64,000 nucleotides of DNA from Flaviflexus salsibiostraticola. GTDB lineage: Bacteria > Actinomycetota > Actinomycetes > Actinomycetales > Actinomycetaceae. Position 1 is the stretch's first letter; each line of letters opens with the position of its first letter. The notes under the pieces were generated by a model. The model saw only the letters and a program-made list of their open reading frames with translations. It did no database searches and was not told the DNA's origin. A program made the position numbers and the translations under genes. The stretch covers positions 434,001-498,000 of the forward strand of contig NZ_CP034438.1 of the NCBI RefSeq assembly GCF_003952265.1, written 5' to 3'. Below, one piece after another: positions 27,059 through 34,754 of the stretch.

Positions 27059-27808
27059 TTAGTTTACAGTTCCTTGTTCTTGTCGGTGTCTGATCCGGTA
27101 GGAGGTTCCTTTCGTGGTCAGGACTTGGGCGTGGTGGACGAGCCGGTCGATGATGGCTGTCGCAATCGTCTCGTCGTGGAAGATCGTGGACCAGGACCCG
27201 AAAGCGAGGTTTGAGGTGATCAGGATGGATGATTGCTCGTATCGGTCCGAGATGAGCTGGAAGAACAGGTTCGCGGCTTCTGGCTCGATGGGGAGGTAGC
27301 CGAGCTCGTCGATGATGATGAGCTTGTAGCGGCGAATACGCCGCAGCTCTTTCGTCAGGTCTCCCTTGTTGTGAGCGGCAGTGAGCGACTGGATCCAGCC
27401 GGCTGCGGTGTCGAACAGGACCGGGATTCCGGCCCTGGTCGCGGCAATGCCGAGCCCGATCGATATGTGAGTCTTCCCGGTGCCTGGTGGGCCGAGAAGG
27501 ATCATGTTCTCCGCGTTGTGGATCCAGGTCGAGCGTGATGCTGCTTGAACGTCTGAGCGCAGGTGGGGCTGGTGATCGAAGGTGAAGTCCTCAATCGTCT
27601 TCATGGACGGGAAGTGTGCTCGTTTCCGTCGTATCTCGGCCCCAGATGCTTCCCGGGCGGTGACCTCGGCTTCCAAAACCGCGGCTAAGTACTCCTCGAA
27701 CGTCCAGCCCTGTGCCCGCCCAGTGTCAGCCAGGCGAGCGAAAGAAGCTTGAATACGTGGTGCTTTCAACGCACTCGTGTAGTACGTGACGTCTTTGATC
27801 GCCTCCAT
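27059..27808 (-). CDS. istB: IS21-family helper ATPase IstB (element B)
   Basis: AAA+ ATPase of 249 residues. Walker A is [18 protein letters not shown] (about 99-116) and Walker B LIIIDELGYLPIEPE (about 164-178), followed by the sensor-like ILITSNLAFGSW (about 195-206). It starts with the base next to the istA stop. It is the classic IstB version with DELGY, unlike the copy in element A. Intact. Confidence 0.94.
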   Translation of the reverse strand: MEAIKDVTYYTSALKAPRIQASFARLADTGRAQGWTFEEYLAAVLEAEVTAREASGAEIRRKRAHFPSMKTIEDFTFDHQPHLRSDVQAASRSTWIHNAENMILLGPPGTGKTHISIGLGIAATRAGIPVLFDTAAGWIQSLTAAHNKGDLTKELRRIRRYKLIIIDELGYLPIEPEAANLFFQLISDRYEQSSILITSNLAFGSWSTIFHDETIATAIIDRLVHHAQVLTTKGTSYRIRHRQEQGTVN

Positions 27809-29014
27809 TTAGGCCACCTCGATGTCAAAGATCTGGTCATATACTGCCAGGTCCCCGCCCTGGACCGTCACTCCGTAGCCGGGCAGGCCCTGGCGCTGCT
27901 GAAAGGTCGCACGCAGCTTCCGAGCGGTCTCCACGTGGTCAGGGTCGGTCACCTGACCGCCGCTGCCCCAAAGACGCTCATGAGTCGTGATGACCTTCCC
28001 GCCCGTACTGACTTGGACCGTCGACAGGTCCATGGTGACGTCGATGCGGTGCCCGATCCACCTGGGGTCAACACTGTAGGCGTTCGCGCCGATCTCGATG
28101 TAGTAGTCACGTCCCAACCGCGTCTGCACAGTCCACCTCGCTGCGGGATCAACCGGCGGCAACGCACCCATATGCTCGAGCTCGACGGTCAGGCCCTGGC
28201 CCCGAGTTTGGTCTTTCCCTCGTGGTTTCTTCCCTCGGATCACCTCGAGCCAGCCGGCGAGTTGAGCATTGAAATCCTTGGGACTGGCGAACGTCCGCCC
28301 GGGCAGGAACGAGGTTTCCAGGTAGGAGTTGAACCGTTCGACCACGCCCTTGGTCTCCGGGTCATAGGGTTTGGCTTGGACGAGCTTCACTCCGAGGGTT
28401 CCACAGAACTCCGCGACTTCCTGCCCGAGCTTGCCGTATCGTCCGATTCCGGCCTCGTTGTCCCACAATAGGCGTCGAGGAACCCTGCCAAAGGTGCTGA
28501 TCCCGTCCCACATGCCCAACAGCAGGTCCGGGCGTTGCCGGCTCGGGATCATCAAGGCAACGGGATACTTTGACCAGGCCAGGATCATCGTCAGCACAGG
28601 GAAGCGTGCCGTCTTGCCGTTCCCGATCGGGATATCAACATTGGGGAACCACAGGTCACACTGAGCCACATCCCCGATCTCCCACTCCAACCGGTCCGCA
28701 GGATCGAGACGTCGTGGCGCATACTCAGGACGGATCCGTGCCACATTCTGCCGCAAGGCCCTCTCCGAGTAAGGCCAGCCCACCCGCTCGCCGATCACCG
28801 AGGCCGGCATCGTCGGACACTCCTCCAGCAGCCACCGTATCCGGGCCTCATACTCCCCAAACTTCGTCGGTGTCCTCGTGCGGACATAACGCGGCGGCTG
28901 ATCAGACTTCACCGCCCGATCCACCGTATTGCGTGAGATACCCAGCTCAGCAGCAATACGAGCCTTCGGTACACCCTCGCGGGCAAGCACCCGGATCTTT
29001 TCCCAATCGTGCAT
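27809..29014 (-). CDS. istA: IS21-family transposase IstA (element B)
   Basis: Transposase of about 401 residues. The N-terminal helix-turn-helix includes GVPKARIAAELGISRNTVDR. The DDE residues are placed as Asp in GDVAQCDLWFP, Asp in RLLWDNEAGIG and Glu in TKGVVERFNSYLE. ATG at 29014 has GGAG about 10 bases before it; the ATG at 29032 is an in-frame alternative without ribosome site. Intact, shorter than the IstA of element A. Confidence 0.93.
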   Translation of the reverse strand: MHDWEKIRVLAREGVPKARIAAELGISRNTVDRAVKSDQPPRYVRTRTPTKFGEYEARIRWLLEECPTMPASVIGERVGWPYSERALRQNVARIRPEYAPRRLDPADRLEWEIGDVAQCDLWFPNVDIPIGNGKTARFPVLTMILAWSKYPVALMIPSRQRPDLLLGMWDGISTFGRVPRRLLWDNEAGIGRYGKLGQEVAEFCGTLGVKLVQAKPYDPETKGVVERFNSYLETSFLPGRTFASPKDFNAQLAGWLEVIRGKKPRGKDQTRGQGLTVELEHMGALPPVDPAARWTVQTRLGRDYYIEIGANAYSVDPRWIGHRIDVTMDLSTVQVSTGGKVITTHERLWGSGGQVTDPDHVETARKLRATFQQRQGLPGYGVTVQGGDLAVYDQIFDIEVA

Positions 29015-29094
29015 TGAAATCACACTCCACATCGTTAATCGAAGTGCTCACTTTTCAAATGCCGAAACTGCTCACTTTTCAACTGCCGCCGACA

Positions 29095-29100
29095 CTCCTC
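29095..29100. repeat. Target duplication CTCCTC, right copy of IS21 B
   Basis: Direct copy of 27000-27005. In the zinc-knuckle frame it encodes two Glu residues. Confidence 0.85.
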
Positions 29101-29219
29101 GAGTGCACCTGGATTTCGGTCGTTGTGAGTGCCGGCGATGGGGAACCGTCTGGTCTTCTGCCGTTGATTTCTCGGTCAGAGAGAACGGTTAGCAGTGTCC
29201 CTTAGAGTGTTGTATCCGC
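29101..29219. other. Target sequence of IS21 B
   Basis: Read on the minus strand and joined to 26999, this stretch keeps the zinc-knuckle frame open from 29175 (THNDRNPGALEEN). It ends upstream at a TGA (29176-29178). It is probably decayed coding sequence. Confidence 0.4.
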
Positions 29220-29540
29220 ATGGTGGTCGTGAGCGTGGCTACTGAATTGAGCGCGGTCCTGCTGCAGATCATGATCAACGCCCCGCTCTCAGGCGATGCT
29301 GATGCTGATGTCGATGCGGAGTGGGACAACTCCAGTCCCAACCATCTTGCTCAGCGCCATGGCTACCTTGCTCAGAGCGATGGCTTCCGACACAGGCCCC
29401 TCGACACCTGGGTTTACACCGTCGACGTTGCTATTCCGAAGCTCAAGACGGGCACGTTTGCGAGAGCCAACCATGGCGTCGTGAGAGCCGGTGGGCGTTC
29501 TTGGGGGATTGTGTTAGTGAAAGCGGGAAGGCCCGCTTAA
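29220..29540 (+). pseudogene. IS256-family transposase remnant
   Basis: A short frame containing LAQRHGYLAQSDGFRHRPLD and TWVYTVDVAIPKLKTGTF. This resembles the N-terminal region of IS256/Mutator transposases, which read roughly RNGYRxRxLDTRVGTVxLxIPKLRxGSYFP. Nothing of the catalytic core follows; the frame ends after unrelated residues. No terminal repeats were found. Call is by pattern only. Confidence 0.5.
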
Positions 29541-29669
29541 GGAACCCGGGGCAGTGAAACCTTCCGCTATTTGCAGGTCTCACAACAAAAGAATCGAAGC
29601 GAAACCCGCGACCCTTCAGCAAGGGATGGTTTAAATCAAAAGCTGTCTATGATCCACTATCGCGGAAGA

Positions 29670-31064
29670 TCAACTGCGTTGGCGGACACTGCCCTTATGA
29701 CGCGCTGCCACGTTCTCTGTGTTGGCATCGCCCTGTGTGTATCCCGAATAGTAGCCATAGCGCTCTTCCCTAGACTTGAGTTCGGCGTCATTCAGGACCA
29801 ATCCGAGCGTCGATGCCAGTCCAGATTCCAGCACGTCAATTGTCGATTGGATCTGGGACCGCTTGGTCACCCCGGCACGCGACACGACGATAGCCCCTCC
29901 AGCCTGCGATGCGACGACGACGGCGTCTGTCACTGGAAGGACAGGTGGGGTGTCCAGAACAACGTAGTCAAACTCGCGTTCAGCGTGGGAAAGCAGCTGC
30001 TTCATAGCTCCTGATCCGAGCAGCTCGGAGGGATTCGGCGGGACCGTTCCGGAAGGCAACACCCACAAATTTGTCGCGGCGGGAATTGCGAGATCCGCCA
30101 ATGTTCCACGCTTGGTCAGAATGTCGCTGAGCCCGAGCTCGTTGTCGATCTGCAGGCGATTGGCGACCGAGGGGCGTCGCAGATCCGCGTCGATCAGGAG
30201 CACTGTCTCGCCCGCCTGAGCAAGTACGCTCGCAAGGCTCACAGCGGTCTGTGTCTTTCCCTCATCGGGGAGCGAAGAAGTGATGACAAGGGACTTCTTC
30301 CTTTCGCCGCCCAGACCGACAAACGTCACGTTCGTACGTAGACGGCGGTAGGCCTCGGAATGCGCTCGTCGCTCTGACGGCGTCATATTCTTCGAGATAT
30401 GCCCGACAGTCGCAAGGATCGGTTTGTCTGTTACCTCTTGAATGTCGCCTGCATCCCGAACCCTCGTATCGAGTACTTCTCGTAGCAGCGCCTGGCCGAA
30501 GGCGAGCAGGAGCCCGAGGATCACTGCCAGGGCAAGATTCGTCATCGGCTTCGGGGCTGTCGGCGTGGTCGGCACCGTCGCAGGGTCGATAACGCTGGCA
30601 CTGACAAGGTTCAACCCATCCGAGCTGGTCGGCGCCAGGTCATCTACCGTTGCCACGAGACTAGCAGCGACTGCATTAGCAAGATCGGTGACTTCAGCGG
30701 AGTTTTCGCCAGACGCCGCAATCTCGATGAGCGAGGTCGCATTTGGAGACGACGCTGAGATGCTGCGCGAGAGAGACGCTGGCGTGGCATCCAGATCCAG
30801 CTCATCAATAACGGGCTGGAGTACGCTGGCGGTCGATACGACTTGAACAAAGGACTGCACCTGTCGCTCTGCATAGTTGGCTCCCTGAGAGAGCTCGCCT
30901 GCAGTGTCACCGCTTTCGACCGTGATGAAGACCGTTGCATCTGCCCGATAAGTAGGATCCTGCATGATCGTGTAGCCGGCGACGGCCGCCACTACGACGA
31001 AAAGGGTTGCAAGAATACTTCGCCAGTAGTCCCGAATGATTTTGAGATACTGCTGAAGTTCCAT
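29670..31064 (-). CDS. Polysaccharide co-polymerase with tyrosine autokinase (Wzz/BY-kinase)
   Basis: Protein of 464 residues that joins a Wzz chain-length domain (TM at about 18-38 and 175-195, outer loop between) with a cytoplasmic bacterial tyrosine kinase. The kinase shows SSLPDEGKTQTAVSLA (Walker A, about 263-278), VLLIDADLRRPS (Walker A', about 290-301) and YVVLDTPPVLP (Walker B, about 362-372). The C-terminus has the tyrosine cluster RYGYYSGYTQG for autophosphorylation. Such proteins set chain length and export of capsule or exopolysaccharide. It is on the minus strand, divergent from the SGNH gene, and next to an LMW-phosphatase domain that could reverse its phosphorylation. Confidence 0.93.
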   Translation of the reverse strand: MELQQYLKIIRDYWRSILATLFVVVAAVAGYTIMQDPTYRADATVFITVESGDTAGELSQGANYAERQVQSFVQVVSTASVLQPVIDELDLDATPASLSRSISASSPNATSLIEIAASGENSAEVTDLANAVAASLVATVDDLAPTSSDGLNLVSASVIDPATVPTTPTAPKPMTNLALAVILGLLLAFGQALLREVLDTRVRDAGDIQEVTDKPILATVGHISKNMTPSERRAHSEAYRRLRTNVTFVGLGGERKKSLVITSSLPDEGKTQTAVSLASVLAQAGETVLLIDADLRRPSVANRLQIDNELGLSDILTKRGTLADLAIPAATNLWVLPSGTVPPNPSELLGSGAMKQLLSHAEREFDYVVLDTPPVLPVTDAVVVASQAGGAIVVSRAGVTKRSQIQSTIDVLESGLASTLGLVLNDAELKSREERYGYYSGYTQGDANTENVAARHKGSVRQRS

Positions 31065-31123
31065 AACCGTCCTAAAACATTCTTGAGCTGGGTAAATACT
31101 GCAGAACTATTGACAGAATCACA

Positions 31124-31140
31124 GTACACACAGACTGTAC
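31124..31140. promoter_or_regulatory. Palindrome in the divergent promoter region
   Basis: GTACA (31124-31128) and TGTAC (31136-31140) are inverted copies 7 bases apart, in the 165-base space between the divergent kinase and SGNH genes; a TTGACA lies at 31110-31115. Operator role is a guess. Confidence 0.3.
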
Positions 31141-31229
31141 CTGCTGGGCCGCGCTGTCCGCTTCTTCATGGCTTAGACTCACCGTGAGATTAGTAGCATG
31201 CGGTGGCAATTTGTGAACGGAAGTGAGTG

Positions 31230-31997
31230 ATGAGATCAGTTCGTAATCGGGGTCTGCTTGCGATCATTGGACTGATTGTTCTCGGAGTTCTCGCCGTTGC
31301 GCTCAGTCTGGCTGCTCTGGCCAGTGGTCGGGGGGCGGAGTATGCGGATGCGACCGAAACCCGTTCGTTCGACTTCAGTGATGAGACGAACAGTGATTCT
31401 CACATCTCGACAGAACCGGCCGAGCCCACTTTGGATCCAGAAGCCGAAACCGAGACTTTCGTGCCAGCACCTGACGAGAGCATGACGGCGGTGATTGTCG
31501 GTGACTCGAACTCGCTGGGTGACCCTCAGACCCTGTGGGTGGGGCCGGTCAGCACCGAGCTCGAGTGGGAGCCTCTGTACAACCTCTCAGCGCCTGGCAG
31601 GGGCTATGTGACGCCTCCGCGCGTGTGCAACGACTCTCCCTGCACGCCCTTCCCGGGCACAGTGGACGCCATCGCTGAACTCTCGCCTGAAGTCGTTGTC
31701 ACCTTTGGGGGAGTGGCCGATGGCGATACCCCACTGACCGAAGTCGCTGCCCAGTACTACACGGATCTTCGTGCCGCGTTGCCTGAAGCCCGCATCATTG
31801 CAGTCGCTCCTATCTACAGCGCCGATTCGGTTCCGGACTGGGCGCCGCTCCATCGGGCGTCGATCCAGGCTGCTGTTGAATCCGTTGGCGGGGTGTATGT
31901 CGATGCTGGGCAGCCGGCACTCGGCGACGGCGAGGCGATGGGCGCAGAGGCGCATGCCGAGCTCGCGGCGACCCTCATCGCCGTACTCAAGCCGTAG
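31230..31997 (+). CDS. Secreted or membrane-anchored SGNH-hydrolase-like protein
   Basis: Protein of about 255 residues with one N-terminal TM or signal (about residues 9-31), an acidic Ser/Thr/Glu linker (about 35-85) and an SGNH/GDSL-like domain. Block I is VIVGDSNSLGD with the likely Ser nucleophile; block V is GAEAHAEL with His. Block III, usually GxND, reads FGGVADG, so the usual Asn is absent. It may act as an acetyl transferase or esterase on the polysaccharide, or be a non-catalytic relative. Two CxxxxC-spaced cysteines occur in RVCNDSPCTPF. ATG at 31230 is chosen over GTG at 31227. Confidence 0.7.
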   Translation: MRSVRNRGLLAIIGLIVLGVLAVALSLAALASGRGAEYADATETRSFDFSDETNSDSHISTEPAEPTLDPEAETETFVPAPDESMTAVIVGDSNSLGDPQTLWVGPVSTELEWEPLYNLSAPGRGYVTPPRVCNDSPCTPFPGTVDAIAELSPEVVVTFGGVADGDTPLTEVAAQYYTDLRAALPEARIIAVAPIYSADSVPDWAPLHRASIQAAVESVGGVYVDAGQPALGDGEAMGAEAHAELAATLIAVLKP

Positions 31998-32026
31998 AGC
32001 CAAAAGTGTCGAGAAGAGGACCTTGT

Positions 32027-33172
32027 GTGAACGAGCCGGATGTCAGATCGACCGAGATTCCCGGGCTGCTGGTTGTGAGCTCATCCCTCCAGGAGACACC
32101 CGATGGCTGGTTCACGGAGAACTGGCATGATGCCAAGCTGGAATCTGCCGGCGGACCGAGCTTCAATCCCGTTCAGCACAATGTCACTCTCGTTCAGCGC
32201 CGAGGCGTGACTCGAGGCTTCCATGCCGAACCCTGGGACAGGTACGTCAGCGTTCTCAGCGGCTCCGCCTTCGGTGCGTGGGTGGACCTGCGTGAGGGTG
32301 AGGGCTACGGTCGCGTGGCGACACAGGAGCTCTCGCTCGGCACCTCCGTCTTTGTTCCTCGAGGGGTGGGCAACGCACATCAGGTGCTCGAGGACGGCAC
32401 GACCTTCAGCTACCTCCTCTCCGAGCATTGGACACCGGAGGCGCGCGAGCGGACAAAGACCGCCAACCTGTTCGACCCCGCACTTCAGATCCCGTGGCCG
32501 ATCTCCCGAGATTATTCGGTCCTGTCAGAGCGGGACCTGGCTGCTCCTTATCTCTCCATGCCGAAGGCCAAGTCCACGGGGTTGGGTTCGATGTTCCGCA
32601 GATCTGCGGTTCACATAGGCCGCGGCGATGAACGGGGCGCTGGACCCTACCGGGTGCTCTTTGTCTGCACTGCCAACATCTGCCGCTCCGCGTACGCGGA
32701 TGTTGTGGCACGAGCCAGTCGTGCCCGAGGGATCGAATTCGCCTCTGCCGGCACGCACGCGCTGGTCGGTGAACCCATTGATCCGCCAATGGGAGGTCTT
32801 ACCGCGGGCAGGGGAGAGGCTCGAAGCCACCGAGCCCAGCAGCTCGATCGTGGGCTTGTCGACGAGGCGGACCTCATTCTCACCATGGCGCCAGAGCATC
32901 GCCGGTACATTCTCGATGAGTGGCCTCAGGCGGCCACGAAGACCTTTGTCATCGGCCATGCCGCACGAGAGATCCAGTCTCTTCCCGCGGGGTCGCGACT
33001 CGGTGATGTGACCAAGCATTTGTGGCAGCACAGAAGCACGGGCCAGCGCGACGCCGTTTCCGACCCCTACAGACGAGGGCAGGCCGCCGCGATCACGGCA
33101 GCGCAGGCGATCGACACCCACCTGGAGAGCATCATCCCGGCCCTGCAAACGCTGGTTGACCGGCAGGGATGA
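32027..33172 (+). CDS. Fusion of RmlC-like cupin and low-molecular-weight protein-tyrosine phosphatase
   Basis: One frame of 381 residues encodes two domains. The N-terminal part (about 1-175) resembles dTDP-4-dehydrorhamnose 3,5-epimerase: VTRGFHAEPWDRYVSVLSG with the catalytic-type His, VPRGVGNAHQVLED, DPALQIPWPI and LSERDLAAPYL. The C-terminal part (about 205-350) is an LMW-PTP: P-loop VLFVCTANICRSAYAD and the general-acid Asp in VSDPYRRG. GTG at 32027 has GAGAAGAGGA 6 bases before it. The gene after it overlaps by 4 bases. The phosphatase probably acts on the BY-kinase encoded nearby; what the cupin half does here, epimerase or sensor, is open. Confidence 0.88.
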   Translation: MNEPDVRSTEIPGLLVVSSSLQETPDGWFTENWHDAKLESAGGPSFNPVQHNVTLVQRRGVTRGFHAEPWDRYVSVLSGSAFGAWVDLREGEGYGRVATQELSLGTSVFVPRGVGNAHQVLEDGTTFSYLLSEHWTPEARERTKTANLFDPALQIPWPISRDYSVLSERDLAAPYLSMPKAKSTGLGSMFRRSAVHIGRGDERGAGPYRVLFVCTANICRSAYADVVARASRARGIEFASAGTHALVGEPIDPPMGGLTAGRGEARSHRAQQLDRGLVDEADLILTMAPEHRRYILDEWPQAATKTFVIGHAAREIQSLPAGSRLGDVTKHLWQHRSTGQRDAVSDPYRRGQAAAITAAQAIDTHLESIIPALQTLVDRQG

Positions 33173-34302
33173 GACAGTCAGCCCGGGTTGTCCTTGAGTC
33201 TGTGTCTCCACTGCGGAAACGGCTCGGACCAGCAGGAGTCTTTTTTGTCCTGAGCGTGGCGCTGTGGACTCTTTGGGTGCTCGCCTCTCCTGTGATCAGC
33301 CACCGTCCACCCAGTTTCTCGTCGCCGTATCTGCTCTCCCCGCTCGTTCTTCTTGCCGGTGCTGTGGCAGGGGGACTGCTCGTTGATCGCTGGCGGAACT
33401 GTTCGCTCCGGGAACCAGTCCCCGTTCTCTTGGCGATTGCGGCCTTCGCCGCTCCGGTCTATGCCAATGCCAGTGCCGCCGTCGGTGTGCTCCTTGTGGC
33501 AATAGCGGCAGTCGCTCTCCTCGACCTGCCAAGACCAATGGACATCGCAGGGATGGCGCGTACGTCTGAAATTGTGGGTGCCGCCCCTGCCGCGTCAGCC
33601 ACGGCCGCCAACGAAGCCTCGAGACACTTTCCAGTCCGCGTGCCGCGGAGCATCCGGCAGATGGGCGAGTCACGCCAAGCGGCCTTTGCGATGGGTGTAG
33701 GCGTGATCGGTATTCTCCTGGCCTTTGGTTCTCAAGCCTCGCTCCTCCTGCTCGCAGCGCTCCTAGTCACGATCAGCGTGGTCTATCGCGTGAGGACAGG
33801 ACCGTCCCGCGCGATCACTTTGGCAACTGGACTTGTCCTCGTCGCATTCGCTGCCGTCACGGTTGCGATCCTAGGATCGCGGGAGTCGTGGCCGGCATGG
33901 CTCTCACAGAGCGACAGTCTCAGCAGTGCCCGACACACTCTCTGGAATGATGCCCTGTCACTCTGGAAGCAGAATCCCCTAGTGGGCAGCGGCCATGGCA
34001 CCTTCACACCGTCTTCAGAGCTGGCATCGACGACCCCCGGGCTCGAGGCCACGCATTCCCTGGTTCTTCAGGTGCTCGCCGAGCTCGGGATCATCGGCTT
34101 GGTGCTGCTGGCCGCTGTCTTCGCGGGCGGTCTCCTCTTGGCGACCCAGACTGGTCGGGACAGGGGAGCGATCTCGGGGGCGGCGTGGACATTCCTTGCG
34201 ATCCACTCGACCATCGACCATCTCGAAGACTTCCCGGTTGTCGCCCTGACGGCTGGAATCCTCATCGGATGGTCGGGTCGACATGATCCGCTCCATCAGT
34301 AG
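33169..34302 (+). CDS. O-antigen ligase/polymerase-like membrane protein (Wzy_C)
   Basis: Membrane protein of 377 residues with about ten TMs. The loop region LWKQNPLVGSGHGTF and then THSLVLQVLAELGIIGL are the conserved core of the Wzy_C/RfaL family, in which the His of the THS motif is catalytic. ATG overlaps the RmlC-PTP stop (ATGA). The gene may polymerise or ligate glycan; together with the Wzy candidate at 19505 it gives two potential polymerases on either side of the IS block. Confidence 0.82.
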   Translation: MRQSARVVLESVSPLRKRLGPAGVFFVLSVALWTLWVLASPVISHRPPSFSSPYLLSPLVLLAGAVAGGLLVDRWRNCSLREPVPVLLAIAAFAAPVYANASAAVGVLLVAIAAVALLDLPRPMDIAGMARTSEIVGAAPAASATAANEASRHFPVRVPRSIRQMGESRQAAFAMGVGVIGILLAFGSQASLLLLAALLVTISVVYRVRTGPSRAITLATGLVLVAFAAVTVAILGSRESWPAWLSQSDSLSSARHTLWNDALSLWKQNPLVGSGHGTFTPSSELASTTPGLEATHSLVLQVLAELGIIGLVLLAAVFAGGLLLATQTGRDRGAISGAAWTFLAIHSTIDHLEDFPVVALTAGILIGWSGRHDPLHQ

Positions 34303-34357
34303 AGAATTTCCGGCCCGCGTAACAGGCCTGCATAACCTGTGTCTTCGGCGCTTCAGA

Positions 34358-34386
34358 CAGGGCGCAGGACCTTGTCCTGCGCCCTG
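34358..34386. terminator. Perfect 13-bp hairpin after the O-antigen-ligase-like gene
   Basis: CAGGGCGCAGGAC (34358-34370) and GTCCTGCGCCCTG (34374-34386) pair without mismatch around a 3-base loop, 56 bases after the stop. No U run. Confidence 0.75.
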
Positions 34387-34683
34387 CCGCGGCGAATCGA
34401 AATTCATGGGAACGAGCAGGCAATTGGTGGTTATGTAGCGAACACTGCGGCCACCTAGTTCCTTATAGACGTTGAACCCTCGCGCTCAGCGGCTCGGGAT
34501 GGCAGCGAGAAAGGCTGGGGCTCCATGCCTGCGGAGGGCATCCAATTCGAAGGAGATCAGCTACTTCTGCACCGTCGCTTGCCGATTGCTAACGTCGTTT
34601 TCTGACCATAAGGAGTCGCTTCGATTAGTTCCCGCGTAGTCGGTAAGCGATCCCGCACCCGTAGATCTAGCTGCCAGTACGGC

Positions 34684-34712
34684 TTGACAATGCCCAGCAG
34701 CGATGGTGTGAT
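34684..34712 (+). promoter_or_regulatory. Promoter of the sugar-uptake operon
   Basis: Consensus -35 TTGACA at 34684-34689, 17-base spacer and -10 TGTGAT at 34707-34712 (four of six). It lies about 40 bases before the kinase start and next to the repeat at 34724-34740. Confidence 0.55.
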
Positions 34713-34723
34713 ATCCCCTACAG

Positions 34724-34740
34724 GTACATAGACGTACATA
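34724..34740. promoter_or_regulatory. Operator candidate: GTACATA direct repeat
   Basis: GTACATA occurs at 34724-34730 and 34734-34740, so with a period of 10 bases, between -10 and the ribosome site. The GntR-type regulator at the end of the cluster is the natural candidate to bind here. Confidence 0.4.
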
Positions 34741-34754
34741 TACAAGGGGGAACA

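Larger units (their letters stand above)
27006..29094 (-). mobile_element. IS21-family element B
   Basis: 2089-bp element with istB and istA on the minus strand. The ends are inverted repeats starting with 17 identical bases, TGTCGGCGGCAGTTGAA at 27006-27022 and the reverse complement at 29078-29094. A 6-bp target duplication CTCCTC lies at 27000-27005 and 29095-29100. The istA-side end has a repeated TTGAAAAGTGAGCA-type motif on the minus strand. It is not closely similar to element A. Confidence 0.92.
34303..34754. other. Intergenic region: terminator on the left, promoter on the right
   Basis: No gene supported. It holds the hairpin at 34358-34386 and the promoter and direct repeat at 34684-34740. 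The minus-strand frames near 34557-34755 have no known match and read through the promoter. Confidence 0.6.

Noticed and set aside
29289..29474. Minus-strand frame over the IS256 remnant
   Set aside because: The plus strand carries the transposase-like pattern; the minus frame is its mirror.
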